64,000 bases of DNA, from NCBI GenBank assembly GCA_002255955.1, contig NKIM01000025.1:1-64000 (forward strand). The letters run 5' to 3'. Source of the DNA: Burkholderiales bacterium PBB2 (GTDB taxonomy: Bacteria; Pseudomonadota; Gammaproteobacteria; Burkholderiales; Burkholderiaceae_C). The translations under genes and the position numbers were made by a program. Of this stretch, positions 8,581 through 17,352 are shown in pieces. A model generated the notes under the pieces. The model ran no database searches, was not told the DNA's origin, and was given only the letters and a program-made list of their open reading frames with translations. The stretch's first letter is position 1. Each line of letters begins with the position of its first letter.

Positions 8581-10923
8581 ATGTGGAATCCTCGCAGCCT
8601 GCGTTTGAAGACTCTGGGCATCCTGGGCCTGCTGCTGTGCGCGGTGGGCGCGCTCAGCTTTGCCGCCAGCGCCTGGATGCTGGACAGCAGCCTGGGCGAG
8701 TTCGAGCAGCGTGTGGCGCAGGAGCGGGTGGCACGTGTGGCCTCGGCCATCCAGCAGGACGTCAGCGCGCGTGTGCGCGTGGCCAGCGATTACGGATTCT
8801 GGGACGATGCGGCCGCCTTCATGAGCGCGCCGGACGAGAAGTTCCTGACCGTCAACTTCACCGCAGAGTCGCTGCGCAATGCCCAGGTCAGCGCGGTCGC
8901 TTTCTTTGGCCTCGACGGCCATCTCCACGCCGGTGTGGAAATGCGCGAGGGTCGACGCGAGACCCTGGATGAGACCCGGCCTCTGGTGCAGCGCATGCGC
9001 GACCTGGTCATGGACCGGGCCCTGGCTGGCCGCAGCATCGGCGGCGACGCCAAGCGCTGGGTCGACGGGCGCCCGCTGCTGATGGTCTTCAGCCCCGTGC
9101 GGCGCACCGAGCGCCTGTCGCCGCAGCTGGGCTGGCTGGTGATGCTTCAGGGCCTGGATGAGGCCAATCTGCGCGAGCTTTCGCAAACCACCGGGGCGAG
9201 CTTTCGCCTGCTGCCGGCGGCGGCGGGCGGCGCAGCGCGGGCCGACTCCGCCGCCCAGCTGAGCACCGCTGCCGCCCAGATCACCCAGCCCTTGCGCGAT
9301 GCCCTGGGCGAAAGCGAGCTGCTGCTGCAAGTGGACTTGCCCCCCGCCCTGGAGCGGCAGCGCCAGACCGGCTTGCTGGTGCTGCTGCTGAACAGCTTTG
9401 TGCTGGTGCTGCTGGCCGGTGCGGCGGCGGTCCTGCTGCTCGACCGGCTGATCCTGCGTCGCTTGGCCGAGTTCGCCCGCCTGGCCCGGCGCCACCGCGG
9501 CGCGGGCCGCGCACGCCCTGGGCAGGCCCAGGCCCAGCGCTGGCCGGTGCAAGGGCAGGATGAGCTTGACGAACTGGCCCTGGCCCTGAACGGCATGGTG
9601 GGCAGCCTGGATCAGGCGCGCGCCGAGCTGGAGCGTGATGTGCGCACCGATGCCCTGACCGGCCTGGGCAACCGTCGCCAGCTCTACGAGCAGATCGACC
9701 AGCTGCTGGGTCAGAAGGCCCGCCACCGCGAGCTGACCCTGGCCCTGCTCCTGATCGACCTCGATGATTTCAAGCTGCTCAACGACTCGCTTGGCCACGA
9801 GCTGGGCAACCACCTGCTGGTGCAGACCGGGCAGACGCTGAAGAAGCTGGTGCGCGCCTCCGATGTGGTGACGCGTTTGGGCGGCGACGAGTTCGCCCTG
9901 ATCTATGTGGCCGAGAAGGGCGAGCTGGGCGTGCTGAGCTTTGTGCGCCGGCTTCAGCAGGCCCTGGCCCAGCCGGTCAGCTACCAGGACATGGAGGTCA
10001 CGGTCACCGGCTCCATTGGCATCGCCTACCTCCACGCCAAGCCCGGCCAGGCGATCAACAAGGACGATCTGCTGCGCAATGCCGAGCTGGCCATGTACGC
10101 CGCCAAGCGCGCCGGCAAGGGCCGCTACAGCCTCTTCAACGATGCCCTGCTCGGTGATGTGCAAGAGCGCATGTTGCTCGAGCAGCAGCTGCGCGAATGC
10201 CTGCGTCAGGATCAGCTGGAGGTCTGGTTCCAGCCCATCCTCGATGTGCGCACGGGCGAGGTGGCCATGTTCGAGGCGCTGGCGCGCTGGCCGCTGGACG
10301 GCGGCTACTGCTCACCGGCCCGTTTCATCCCGGTGGCGGAGGAGACCGGCCTGATCAACGAGCTGGGTGCGGCGGTGGCGCGCAAGGTGATTGCTGCCTT
10401 GCCCGCCTTGCTGGCCCTCGATGCCCGGCATGTGGTCAACGTCAACCTGTCGCCGCGCCAGCTGATGAGCCGGCATCTGGTCGATCAGATGTGCAGCCTG
10501 GTCGACGGCGCGGGCCTGTCGCGCGACAGCATCCACTTCGAGCTGACCGAATCGGCTCTGGCCAGCAATGCCGACTTTGCCAAACAACAGCTCGACGCCC
10601 TGGCCGCCGCCGGCTTCCACCTGCATCTCGACGATTTCGGCACCGGCTACTCCTCGCTGCACCGCCTGCAGAGCCTGCCCTTTTCGACCCTCAAGCTGGA
10701 CCGCTCCTTCGTCGTCATGCTGGGCCAGGGCGATGCCCGTATCGCCCGCTCCATCATCTCCCTGGCCGAGCAGCTGGGCCTGCAGGTGATTGCCGAAGGC
10801 ATCGAAACCCTCGAGCAGCAAGAGCGCCTGCTCGACCTCGGCTGCCACCTGATCCAGGGCTATCTGCACGCCAAGCCCATGCCGCTGCCGGATTTGTTGG
10901 CTTGGTTGGCCCGGCGCGGTTGA
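8581..10923 (+). CDS. membrane CHASE4-GGDEF-EAL protein (bifunctional c-di-GMP enzyme)
   Basis: A 780-residue protein. N-terminal and second membrane helices (about 8-32 and 260-290) flank a periplasmic CHASE4-like sensor (signature DYGFWDDAAAFM). The GGDEF domain is intact (RLGGDEFALIYV, about 433-437). The EAL domain keeps FEALARWP, NVNLSPRQL, FELTES, LDDFGTGYSSL, KLDRSF and AEGIETLEQ, so both cyclase and phosphodiesterase activity are possible; in such proteins one often dominates. The start at 8581 is preferred over an upstream codon because it begins directly before the signal anchor. Convergent with the flotillin operon. Confidence 0.92.
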   Translation: MWNPRSLRLKTLGILGLLLCAVGALSFAASAWMLDSSLGEFEQRVAQERVARVASAIQQDVSARVRVASDYGFWDDAAAFMSAPDEKFLTVNFTAESLRNAQVSAVAFFGLDGHLHAGVEMREGRRETLDETRPLVQRMRDLVMDRALAGRSIGGDAKRWVDGRPLLMVFSPVRRTERLSPQLGWLVMLQGLDEANLRELSQTTGASFRLLPAAAGGAARADSAAQLSTAAAQITQPLRDALGESELLLQVDLPPALERQRQTGLLVLLLNSFVLVLLAGAAAVLLLDRLILRRLAEFARLARRHRGAGRARPGQAQAQRWPVQGQDELDELALALNGMVGSLDQARAELERDVRTDALTGLGNRRQLYEQIDQLLGQKARHRELTLALLLIDLDDFKLLNDSLGHELGNHLLVQTGQTLKKLVRASDVVTRLGGDEFALIYVAEKGELGVLSFVRRLQQALAQPVSYQDMEVTVTGSIGIAYLHAKPGQAINKDDLLRNAELAMYAAKRAGKGRYSLFNDALLGDVQERMLLEQQLRECLRQDQLEVWFQPILDVRTGEVAMFEALARWPLDGGYCSPARFIPVAEETGLINELGAAVARKVIAALPALLALDARHVVNVNLSPRQLMSRHLVDQMCSLVDGAGLSRDSIHFELTESALASNADFAKQQLDALAAAGFHLHLDDFGTGYSSLHRLQSLPFSTLKLDRSFVVMLGQGDARIARSIISLAEQLGLQVIAEGIETLEQQERLLDLGCHLIQGYLHAKPMPLPDLLAWLARRG

Positions 10924-10950
10924 CGGGCTGCCTGGCCCGCGCGACCCCGC

Positions 10951-12654
10951 TCAGTTGGCGAGTTGGGTCGGCGTGGTCGATCCGGGTTGCAGCAGGCCAG
11001 CCAGATTGTGGGCAATGCCGGTGATGCCTTCGTTGCTGAGGCCGGCATCCTTCATCACCGCGTCGACGATGGGCTTGGCGATCTGGTACTGCAGGGCCGA
11101 GTTCATGACCTGCTCCGGGAAGGTGCCGGCCGGCGCGCTGGTGGCGCCGTCTTGTGCGCCACCGTTGTTGCCCCCATTCATGCCATTGACCTGAAAGATG
11201 CGGATCGAATCGATCTTCTCCATCGGTCGCACGGCTTGTTCGATGATCTGCGGCAGTTGCTGCAGCAGCAGGGTGCGCACCTGCAGGTCGATCTGCGCGG
11301 CCGACAAGGTGTTCAGCGCCTCGTTGATGGCGCGCTTGCCTTCGGCTTCGGCCAGGGCGGCGGCCTGCTTGGCGCGTGCTTCGATGGTGATGGCCTCGGC
11401 GCGGTCCAGCGCGGCTTCCTTCTCAGCCGAGGCTGAGACCTTGACCGCAATTGCCAGCTGTTCGGCTTCCTTGCTGGCTTCGATCAGCTGGATGTTCTTT
11501 TCCCGCTCGGCCACCGCCACCTGACGGGCGGTGTTCACGCCTTCCTCGGCCTTGACGGCATCGGCACGCGCCTGGTTGGCCAAGGCGTCGGCCACCGATT
11601 GCTCCTTGCTCTTGTTGGCAATCGCGATCTGCATGTCCTGGCGGGCGATTTCCACCTGCTTGCGCTGCTCGGCGCGCTGCATCTCGGTCTTGCGCTCCAG
11701 CTCGATCTCGCGGGTCTGCACGACCAGGTTTTTGTCGATCTCGGCCGACTTGATCTCACGCTCGGCTTCGATCTTCTTCTGGCTGACCTGGCGCTCGGCC
11801 TCGATCTTGGCGGCTTCGGCTTCGCGGCTGCGCTCGGCTTGCTGGGTGGCGATCTGCGCGGCCTGCTCGGCGCGCGCGGTTTCCACCTGACGCTGCTGGG
11901 CTAGGGTGGCGAATTCCTGATCCTGTTCGATGGTCAGCTTCTGGCGCTGCGCTTCCAGGTTCTTGGTGCGCACCTGCATCTCGGTTTCCTGCTCGACATC
12001 GTTGCGCTGCTTGCGGCGCGCCTCGGTCTGTTCGGTCAAGCGGGTCAGGCCCTCGGCGTCGAAGGCATTGTTGGGGTTGAAGAACTGCTTGTCGGTCTGG
12101 TCCAGGCTGGTCAGCGAGACCGACTCCAGCTCCAGGCCGTTCTTCTCCAGGTCTTCGGCCACCGCGTTCTGCACCGCTTGCACGAAATCGCGGCGCTTGT
12201 CTTGCAGCTCCTGGATGGTCATGGTGGCGGCGGTGGCGCGCAGGGCGTCAACGAACTTGTCTTCCACCAGGGTCTTCAGCGCTTCCGGTGCCAGTGTGCG
12301 CGTGCCCAGGGTCTGGGCGGCGGTGCTGACGGCCTCGGCCGTTTGCTGCACGCGCACGAAGAAAGCGGCGGTCACGTCCACGCGCATGCGGTCCTTGGTG
12401 ATCAGGCTCTCGCGCTCGCGGCGCATGACTTCGAGCTTCAGCGTGTTCATATTGACCAGCACGCGCTCATGAAACACCGGCAGCACGATGGCGCCGCCGT
12501 CCATGATGACCTTTTGCCCGCCCAGGCCGGTGCGCACGAATGCGGTTTCCTTGGTCGAGCGCTTGTACAGGCGCGCGAACACCAGGCCGATGGCCAGAAG
12601 GCCCAGCAGGGCGATGCCGGCGATGCTGCCGAGTTCGATCAGATTGTTGTCCAT
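10951..12654 (-). CDS. yqiK: flotillin-family membrane scaffold protein (YqiK-like)
   Basis: A 567-residue protein. One N-terminal membrane helix (about 10-28) is followed by an SPFH/Band-7 domain (about 30-210; TAFVRTGLGGQKVIMDGGAIVLPVFHE) and a long Ala/Glu/Lys/Arg coiled coil (about 210-440) typical of flotillins. A flotillin C-terminal region follows. Flotillins organise ordered membrane domains. It is the last gene of an operon with YqiJ and PspA, the usual partners, so a role in membrane integrity or stress is likely. Confidence 0.93.
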   Translation of the reverse strand: MDNNLIELGSIAGIALLGLLAIGLVFARLYKRSTKETAFVRTGLGGQKVIMDGGAIVLPVFHERVLVNMNTLKLEVMRRERESLITKDRMRVDVTAAFFVRVQQTAEAVSTAAQTLGTRTLAPEALKTLVEDKFVDALRATAATMTIQELQDKRRDFVQAVQNAVAEDLEKNGLELESVSLTSLDQTDKQFFNPNNAFDAEGLTRLTEQTEARRKQRNDVEQETEMQVRTKNLEAQRQKLTIEQDQEFATLAQQRQVETARAEQAAQIATQQAERSREAEAAKIEAERQVSQKKIEAEREIKSAEIDKNLVVQTREIELERKTEMQRAEQRKQVEIARQDMQIAIANKSKEQSVADALANQARADAVKAEEGVNTARQVAVAEREKNIQLIEASKEAEQLAIAVKVSASAEKEAALDRAEAITIEARAKQAAALAEAEGKRAINEALNTLSAAQIDLQVRTLLLQQLPQIIEQAVRPMEKIDSIRIFQVNGMNGGNNGGAQDGATSAPAGTFPEQVMNSALQYQIAKPIVDAVMKDAGLSNEGITGIAHNLAGLLQPGSTTPTQLAN

Positions 12655-12689
12655 GGGTTTCCTCTTCCTCCTTGAATCAGTGGGGCGCC

Positions 12690-13322
12690 TCAGCGCTCGA
12701 CCAGGCCCGGGTGCGGGTTGCGGATGGCGCGGTAGATGGCGCCGTTCTTGCGCACCAGCAGCAGCTCGCTGCCTTCCTCGAAGACCTCGTCCGCCAGGTC
12801 CGGTTCGACCAGCAGGTGGTGCACGCGGCCATGCTCGTCGCGCACCCGCGCCTGGGCGGCCAGGCCCTGGCGGGCGTGGCCAGCATAGACCGTGGCAACC
12901 CGACCCAGCAGGGTTTGGGCGCTGACGGCCGAGCTTTCATCGCGCGGCACGATATGGGCCACCAGGGCACCGAGCGCGCGCACCGTGGTCAGGCCTGCGG
13001 GCACGGCCACCAGGCCAGCGATCCATGCCGGCAGGTAATGGCCCACCAGGCCTCGGCTGACCATCTGCAGGCTGTAGCCAAACAAGGCATAGCCGGTCAG
13101 GAACAGCAGCAGCAAGACCAGGGCCGGCACCCGACCCAGATGCAGCCAGCCCAGCACCCGGTCGAGTGCGCCGTCATGGCCGGCTTCGGGCAGCCAGTCG
13201 TCCAGCCAGTTGCTGGGGCTCATCGAGATCATCATGCCCAGGCCTTCCAGCAGGGCGATGCCGACGATCAGGGCGAAGGCGATGCCGAAGGGCAGGTTCT
13301 CCGGGGTGGTGAACAGGCTCAT
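12690..13322 (-). CDS. yqiJ: YqiJ-like OB-fold membrane protein (NfeD relative)
   Basis: A 210-residue protein with two N-terminal membrane regions (about 12-35 and 65-120) and a C-terminal soluble OB-fold domain (about 135-205; VYAGHARQGLAAQARVRDEHGRVHHLLVEPD). YqiJ/NfeD proteins pair with flotillins. The ATG overlaps the stop of the upstream pspA-like gene (TCAT at 13319-13322 on the plus strand), so translation is coupled. The yqiK gene follows 35 bp downstream. Confidence 0.88.
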   Translation of the reverse strand: MSLFTTPENLPFGIAFALIVGIALLEGLGMMISMSPSNWLDDWLPEAGHDGALDRVLGWLHLGRVPALVLLLLFLTGYALFGYSLQMVSRGLVGHYLPAWIAGLVAVPAGLTTVRALGALVAHIVPRDESSAVSAQTLLGRVATVYAGHARQGLAAQARVRDEHGRVHHLLVEPDLADEVFEEGSELLLVRKNGAIYRAIRNPHPGLVER

Positions 13323-14005
13323 GCTTGACCGTCAGCGCCGGACTGTTTCAGCTGAGCCAGGCGCGCGTCGATCTGCGTCTGCCGCACCAGCTCTTCCAGC
13401 GTCTGCAGCTTGCTGGCGTCGTCCAGTCGTCCGGCGCGGGCCACGCCTGAGAGGCCGGTCTGGCGTTCATAGATGCGATCAAAGGCGCCGGTGGCGCCTG
13501 CCATGCGCTGCTCAATCTGGGCCACGCTGCTGCCGGGGTGGGCCGCTGTGCCGGCGCTGCTGGCCCGGCTTTGCCGGAACTGGCTCAGCGCCGCTTCCAT
13601 CTCGCGCCGCTTGGCCAGCAAGGCATCGACGTAGCCGCGGTGCTCGCTTTCCTGCTGAGCCAGCTCGGCCAGGCTGGCCTCTAGCAGCGGCAGCTGGGTC
13701 TCGATGTCCAGCTGGCGGCCCACGGCGGCGCGCGCCAGGTCTTCGCGGCCCTGGCCCAGGGCGGTGTCGATTTGCGCTTTCAGCGTGTCGTGCTGGCGGT
13801 TCAGCTCGGCGTGGCGCTGCTGGGCCAGATGCCGGTTGGCGGTGACGGTGCCCAGCTCGTGGCGCACCTCGTCCACCACCTGGTCGAGTTCGCGCAGGGC
13901 TTGCTCCATCATGGCCTCGGGCGCACGGTCTTCGATGCGGTCCAGCAAGGCGTGCACGCCGCCAGCCATGGCACGGGTGACGCGGGATCTCAGGGTTTCG
14001 GCCAT
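13319..14005 (-). CDS. PspA/IM30 (ESCRT-III-like) membrane-stress protein
   Basis: A 228-residue, mostly helical coiled-coil protein. The start at 14005 is set by an AAGGAG site seven bases upstream. The N-terminus MAETLRSRVTRAMAGGVHALLDRIEDRAPEAMMEQALRELDQ matches the PspA family helix 0/1 region; the middle is a long hairpin of helices. PspA forms membrane-remodelling polymers that protect a leaky inner membrane. One base separates it from the upstream gene and it overlaps yqiJ by four. No PspF activator or sigma-54 site is seen; control appears to be through the palindrome at 14576. Confidence 0.88.
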   Translation of the reverse strand: MAETLRSRVTRAMAGGVHALLDRIEDRAPEAMMEQALRELDQVVDEVRHELGTVTANRHLAQQRHAELNRQHDTLKAQIDTALGQGREDLARAAVGRQLDIETQLPLLEASLAELAQQESEHRGYVDALLAKRREMEAALSQFRQSRASSAGTAAHPGSSVAQIEQRMAGATGAFDRIYERQTGLSGVARAGRLDDASKLQTLEELVRQTQIDARLAQLKQSGADGQA

Positions 14006-14006
14006 T

Positions 14007-14528
14007 TCACGCTCCTTGTTGACGGGCTTGTTGCAGACATTGGATGGCTTGCGCCAGTTGCAGCGTGGCGCCGATATGGCGCTGCACGCCGTCGGGGTCG
14101 AAGGCCGCAGCTTGCGGGGTGGTGGCTTGGCGCAGCAGGGATTCGGTGTGCGCAAAACTGCGCCGCAGCAGCTTGTCTTCCAGCTGCTTGGCCTGTTCCA
14201 GATTGCCGACCTCGGCGCTGATCAGCAGCGCCATGGCATGGCTGATGTGCTCCAGCGCCTGGCTGAGCACCTCGGAATGTTGGCCGGTGCTGGCCTCCAG
14301 CTGGGCCAGGGCGGCACGCGGCCGGGCGGCCAGATCGCGGCACCAGGCCAGAGCGGTGACGAAGTCAAAAGCGCCGTCATGCTGGCGCTTGAGCTGCCCG
14401 AGCAGCACGCGCAGCTTGTCGCTGTTGGTGCTGGCGCCCTCGACCTTCAGCTGCGCCAGCCAAAGGTAGAGATCACTGGGGATGCGCGCCGACAGCGGCT
14501 CCATCGTCGTGCTCGTTGCTTGCGTCAT
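14007..14528 (-). CDS. conserved protein of unknown function, first gene of pspA-yqiJK operon
   Basis: A 173-residue soluble, largely helical protein. The N-terminal segment MEPLSARIPSDLYLWLAQLKVEGASTNSDKLRVLL looks like a short ribbon-helix-helix or MobC-like module, followed by helical repeats. I do not recognise the family. Its stop lies one base before the pspA-like start codon. Because it is the first gene and the promoter spacer carries a palindrome, it is a candidate autoregulator of the operon; that is inference from position and the RHH-like N-terminus. Confidence 0.72.
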   Translation of the reverse strand: MTQATSTTMEPLSARIPSDLYLWLAQLKVEGASTNSDKLRVLLGQLKRQHDGAFDFVTALAWCRDLAARPRAALAQLEASTGQHSEVLSQALEHISHAMALLISAEVGNLEQAKQLEDKLLRRSFAHTESLLRQATTPQAAAFDPDGVQRHIGATLQLAQAIQCLQQARQQGA

Positions 14529-14568
14529 GGTCCTGCTCCTGCGGGCTTGAGACGACCCGATGCGAGGC

Positions 14569-14596
14569 AGTGTATTCGTTTGAATTCAAACGACAA
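14569..14596 (-). promoter_or_regulatory. sigma-70-like promoter with palindromic operator
   Basis: On the minus strand, TTGTCG (14591-14596), a 16-bp spacer and TACACT (14569-14574). The perfect 18-bp palindrome TCGTTTGAATTCAAACGA (14576-14593) fills the spacer and overlaps the -35. Transcription would enter the gene at 14528. A bound repressor would block RNA polymerase directly. Confidence 0.7.
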
Positions 14597-14628
14597 CACC
14601 CCCAGAAGGGGGGTGAAAGGACCGAGTC

Positions 14629-14790
14629 CTACAGATAGCGCGCCCAGAGCTGGGTGCTCAGCTTGCCGGTCGGATCGTGCGCTTGCTTCAGCCGGCGCAG
14701 CTCGCTCACCTCCGGGTAGGCGCGCTTGAACTGCTCACGGCTGACCAGTCCGGCCTGGGTCAGGCCCAGGAGCAGCCGTCGCCGCCCCTG
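14629..14790 (-). pseudogene. C-terminal remnant of an FAD-linked oxidase
   Basis: About 53 residues ending FKRAYPEVSELRRLKQAHDPTGKLSTQLWARYL match the C-terminal tail of FAD-binding_4/lactone-oxidase-type enzymes (typical ending 'LK..HDP.G.F.S.LW.RY'). Upstream sequence in the same frame has no oxidase similarity, so the rest of the gene is gone. A CACCCCC/GGGGGTG hairpin lies nearby at 14597-14615. Confidence 0.65.
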
Positions 14791-14851
14791 CGACGGGTGG
14801 GCGGGAAGATCGCTTAATCTGTGATCGCTGCTAACTTTTGGAGCCCCTGCC

Positions 14852-15502
14852 ATGTTCTGCTTCTCCCTGCGTTCCCTGGTCCTCGCTCGGCGTAGCTCAA
14901 GCCGCATGCGGCGAGGCCAGATGGGCCTGCTGCTGGCGCTCTTCTGTGGCGCAGCGCCCGCGGCGCCGGCGGGGCCGCGCCCGGCCTTCGACTGCGCCAA
15001 GGTCCAGCCCGGCAGCATGGCCGCCCTGGTTTGCGCCGATGCCGGCCTCGCGCAGCTGGACCAGCAGCTGAGTCAGGTCTACGGCCAGGCTCTGAAGAAG
15101 GCCGCCAAGGAGCTGCCGCCCCTGCTCAAGGCCGAGCAGCGCGGCTGGGTCAAGGGGCGGGACGAGTGCTGGAAGAGCGAGGACAAACCGGCCTGCGTGA
15201 AAGACAGTTATGTCCGCCGCATCGCCGAGCTGCAAGCCCGCCACCGCCTGCTGCCGGCGCAGGAGCCGATCCGCTGGGCCTGTGATGGCAACCCAGCCAA
15301 AGAGGTGGTGGTGAACTTCTTCGCCACCGAGCCGCCGACCCTGCTGGCCGAGTTCGGCGACAGCAGCTCGCTGATGTTTGCCGAGCGCAGCGCCAGTGGC
15401 AGCCGCTACGTCGGCCGCAATGAGAGCTTCTGGGAGCACCAGGGCGAAGCCCGCATCGTCTGGGGCTACCAGGCGCCGGAGATGGTCTGCCGGCGCCTCT
15501 GA
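14852..15502 (+). CDS. LprI-MliC fusion, putative lysozyme inhibitor
   Basis: A 216-residue exported protein. The start is preceded by TTGGAG; MRRGQMGLLLALFCG forms the hydrophobic core of the signal peptide. Residues about 45-112 are an LprI-like (DUF1311) domain (FDCAKVQPGSMAALVCADAGLAQLDQQLSQVY, C...C pattern, QRGWVKGRDECW). Residues about 118-216 are MliC-like (WACDGNP, ERSASGSRYVGRNESFWEHQGEARIVWG, terminal C). MliC blocks c-type lysozyme by inserting the SASG.RY loop into its active site, and that loop is present. The fusion suggests protection of the cell wall from host or predator lysozymes. Confidence 0.87.
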   Translation: MFCFSLRSLVLARRSSSRMRRGQMGLLLALFCGAAPAAPAGPRPAFDCAKVQPGSMAALVCADAGLAQLDQQLSQVYGQALKKAAKELPPLLKAEQRGWVKGRDECWKSEDKPACVKDSYVRRIAELQARHRLLPAQEPIRWACDGNPAKEVVVNFFATEPPTLLAEFGDSSSLMFAERSASGSRYVGRNESFWEHQGEARIVWGYQAPEMVCRRL

Positions 15503-15509
15503 AGCACCT

Positions 15510-16235
15510 TCAGTGCAGGCCGGCCGGCGACCTCAGCATCTCGTGCACATCGTGGGTCATGACCGCCAGGAAGCCGGCCAGGGCGATGTAGATGCTGGCG
15601 TACTCCCATTTGGTGGCGGCAGGCACGGCGTAGTAGCTCTGCGCCTCGGCGCTGTCGCTGCGGTACTTCCAGGCCTTCCAGAGCTGCGGCCAGGCCAGCA
15701 GGGCGATCAGCAGCAGCATGGGGCTGGGGCGCCACCAGAAGAGCGCGCCCAGCACCGGCACGCCGAGGAACCAGATGCGCGGTGAGAGCACGGCCGTGAT
15801 GCGGCCGCCGTCGAAGGGCGAAAGCGGGATCAGGTTGAACAGGTTCAAAAAGAAACCGCTGTAGGCCACCGCCAGCAGCCAGTTCGCGCCCCAGGAGCGC
15901 GCCATGAAATAGCAGAGCAGGGCGCCCACCGTGCCCAGCAGCGGGCCGCCCAGGCCGACATAGGCCTCGGTCTCGGCGTTGTGCGGCTGCTCCTTGAGCT
16001 CGATCCAGGCGCCCACAAAGGGGATGAAGGTGGGCAGGCCCACGTTCAGCCCTTTCTGGCGTGCGGCCAGGTAATGGCCCATTTCATGGACAAAGAGCAG
16101 GGCGATGAAGCCCGCCGCATAGCGCCAGCCGTAGATGAAGGCATAGACGATCAGCGATAGCAGCATGGTGCCGCCGCTGGCCAGCAGCTTGCCGAACTTC
16201 AGGCCCGAGAAGGCCAGCAGGAGCAGCTTGATCAT
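15510..16235 (-). CDS. site-2 protease family (M50) membrane metalloprotease
   Basis: A 241-residue membrane protein. The zinc motif HEMGH sits in a membrane helix (LLFVHEMGHYLAARQKG) and the distal ligand motif is NLIPLSPFDGGR, so the protease is likely active. There are about six membrane helices and no PDZ domain. The ATG at 16235 overlaps the stop of the upstream DUF2167 gene by four bases, indicating coupled translation and a shared task; the substrate is unknown. Confidence 0.9.
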   Translation of the reverse strand: MIKLLLLAFSGLKFGKLLASGGTMLLSLIVYAFIYGWRYAAGFIALLFVHEMGHYLAARQKGLNVGLPTFIPFVGAWIELKEQPHNAETEAYVGLGGPLLGTVGALLCYFMARSWGANWLLAVAYSGFFLNLFNLIPLSPFDGGRITAVLSPRIWFLGVPVLGALFWWRPSPMLLLIALLAWPQLWKAWKYRSDSAEAQSYYAVPAATKWEYASIYIALAGFLAVMTHDVHEMLRSPAGLH

Positions 16236-17218
16236 GCCTGCGGCGGTTGTTCGAGCGCTTCGGGCTTCTTGCGCTGGAACCATTTGCGCACGCCGGCGCC
16301 GGCCAGGGCCACGGCCACGAAGATCACCTTGGCAAACTTGGCCACAAAGGCGAACACCACCGCCAGCAGGCCCAGCTTCTTGGCGCCCACGCCCAGCACC
16401 AGGGCGGCCAGGCCGTACTCGGCCACCTTGTCGGTGCTGCTGTTGAAATCGGCATAACGCTTGCCCTCGCTGAACTCCAGCGCGCCCAGCAAGGCCTGCG
16501 CCTCGGGCTTGTACTGCGGCAGCTGGGCCAGGCCGGTGATCAGGTTCAGGCTCAGATAGCCCTCGCGGCCCAGGGCGTAGGTGTTGTAGTTGACGCCTTG
16601 TGCCTCATCGGCCGGCGCGCCCTTGCCGCGCGAGGACATGGCCCAGACCAGGCGGTGGCTGTCCGAGGTGTAGAGCGGCTTTTCGGCCCAACCGACGATT
16701 TCCAGCGGGCGCACGCCCATCTTGGCGCGCTCTTCATTGGCGGCCTCCGTGCCTTCGCGGAAGGACTTGAGCATCTCGTCGGCGTTCCAGTCCTTGGCGT
16801 CGTCGTCCTTGATGTAGCCGGCGGGCTCGAATCGCAGGGTGGCGAACCAGTCGGCCTCGCTGTCCTTGCCGGTGGGAAAGATCAATCCGGCCAACTCCTG
16901 GTGCTCCCCGGGGTTGCCCATGGCGCGCAGCAGGCGTGCGGCTTGCGGCTGCGGGATGAACTGGCGATCGGCCGGCAGATGCAGCACGGCCTGGCCGGCA
17001 ATCGCGATGTCCTTGGGGCCGGTCTGCGCCGCCTGCTGGGCCTCTCGGAAGATGGCTTGCGGGTCGTCGGCGCGCGCCGGGGCGGAGGCCGCCGCCGCGT
17101 TGTTGCCATTGGCCTCGGCGGCCATGGCGGGCAAGCCAGTCAGGCTGAGCGCGCTGCACAGCAGGGCCAAGCGCAGCGCCCCGGTCAGGCGCGGAGAAAA
17201 AGGAAAGGTTCGGTTCAT
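16232..17218 (-). CDS. DUF2167 membrane protein
   Basis: A 328-residue exported protein. The start at 17218 gives a signal peptide ending near PAMAAEA; a longer in-frame extension runs into the pirin gene and is not used. The mature domain matches DUF2167 (FVIPQPQ-like segment RQFIPQPQAARLLRAMG, GLIFPTGKDSEADWFATLRFEPAGYIKDDDAKDWNADEML, LSLNLITGLAQLPQ). Two membrane helices and a basic tail (KWFQRKKPE) follow near the C-terminus. The gene is coupled to the site-2 protease, which could process it. Confidence 0.88.
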   Translation of the reverse strand: MNRTFPFSPRLTGALRLALLCSALSLTGLPAMAAEANGNNAAAASAPARADDPQAIFREAQQAAQTGPKDIAIAGQAVLHLPADRQFIPQPQAARLLRAMGNPGEHQELAGLIFPTGKDSEADWFATLRFEPAGYIKDDDAKDWNADEMLKSFREGTEAANEERAKMGVRPLEIVGWAEKPLYTSDSHRLVWAMSSRGKGAPADEAQGVNYNTYALGREGYLSLNLITGLAQLPQYKPEAQALLGALEFSEGKRYADFNSSTDKVAEYGLAALVLGVGAKKLGLLAVVFAFVAKFAKVIFVAVALAGAGVRKWFQRKKPEALEQPPQA

Positions 17219-17352
17219 GTGTGGAGCTCCCTGCTGCCTGCGCCTGGGCCTGTTGAGGATGATTGGCTGTGATGGCCTCGCGCGGCGGCCGAGTCTAGCC
17301 GCAGCCACCCGAGCTGGCGCTCGCGGGAAACCCGGGATCGGCAGGGCCGTGT

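Noticed and set aside
8431-10164. 577-codon minus-strand frame
   Set aside because: Shadow of the GGDEF-EAL gene with Gln/His/Gly-rich composition.
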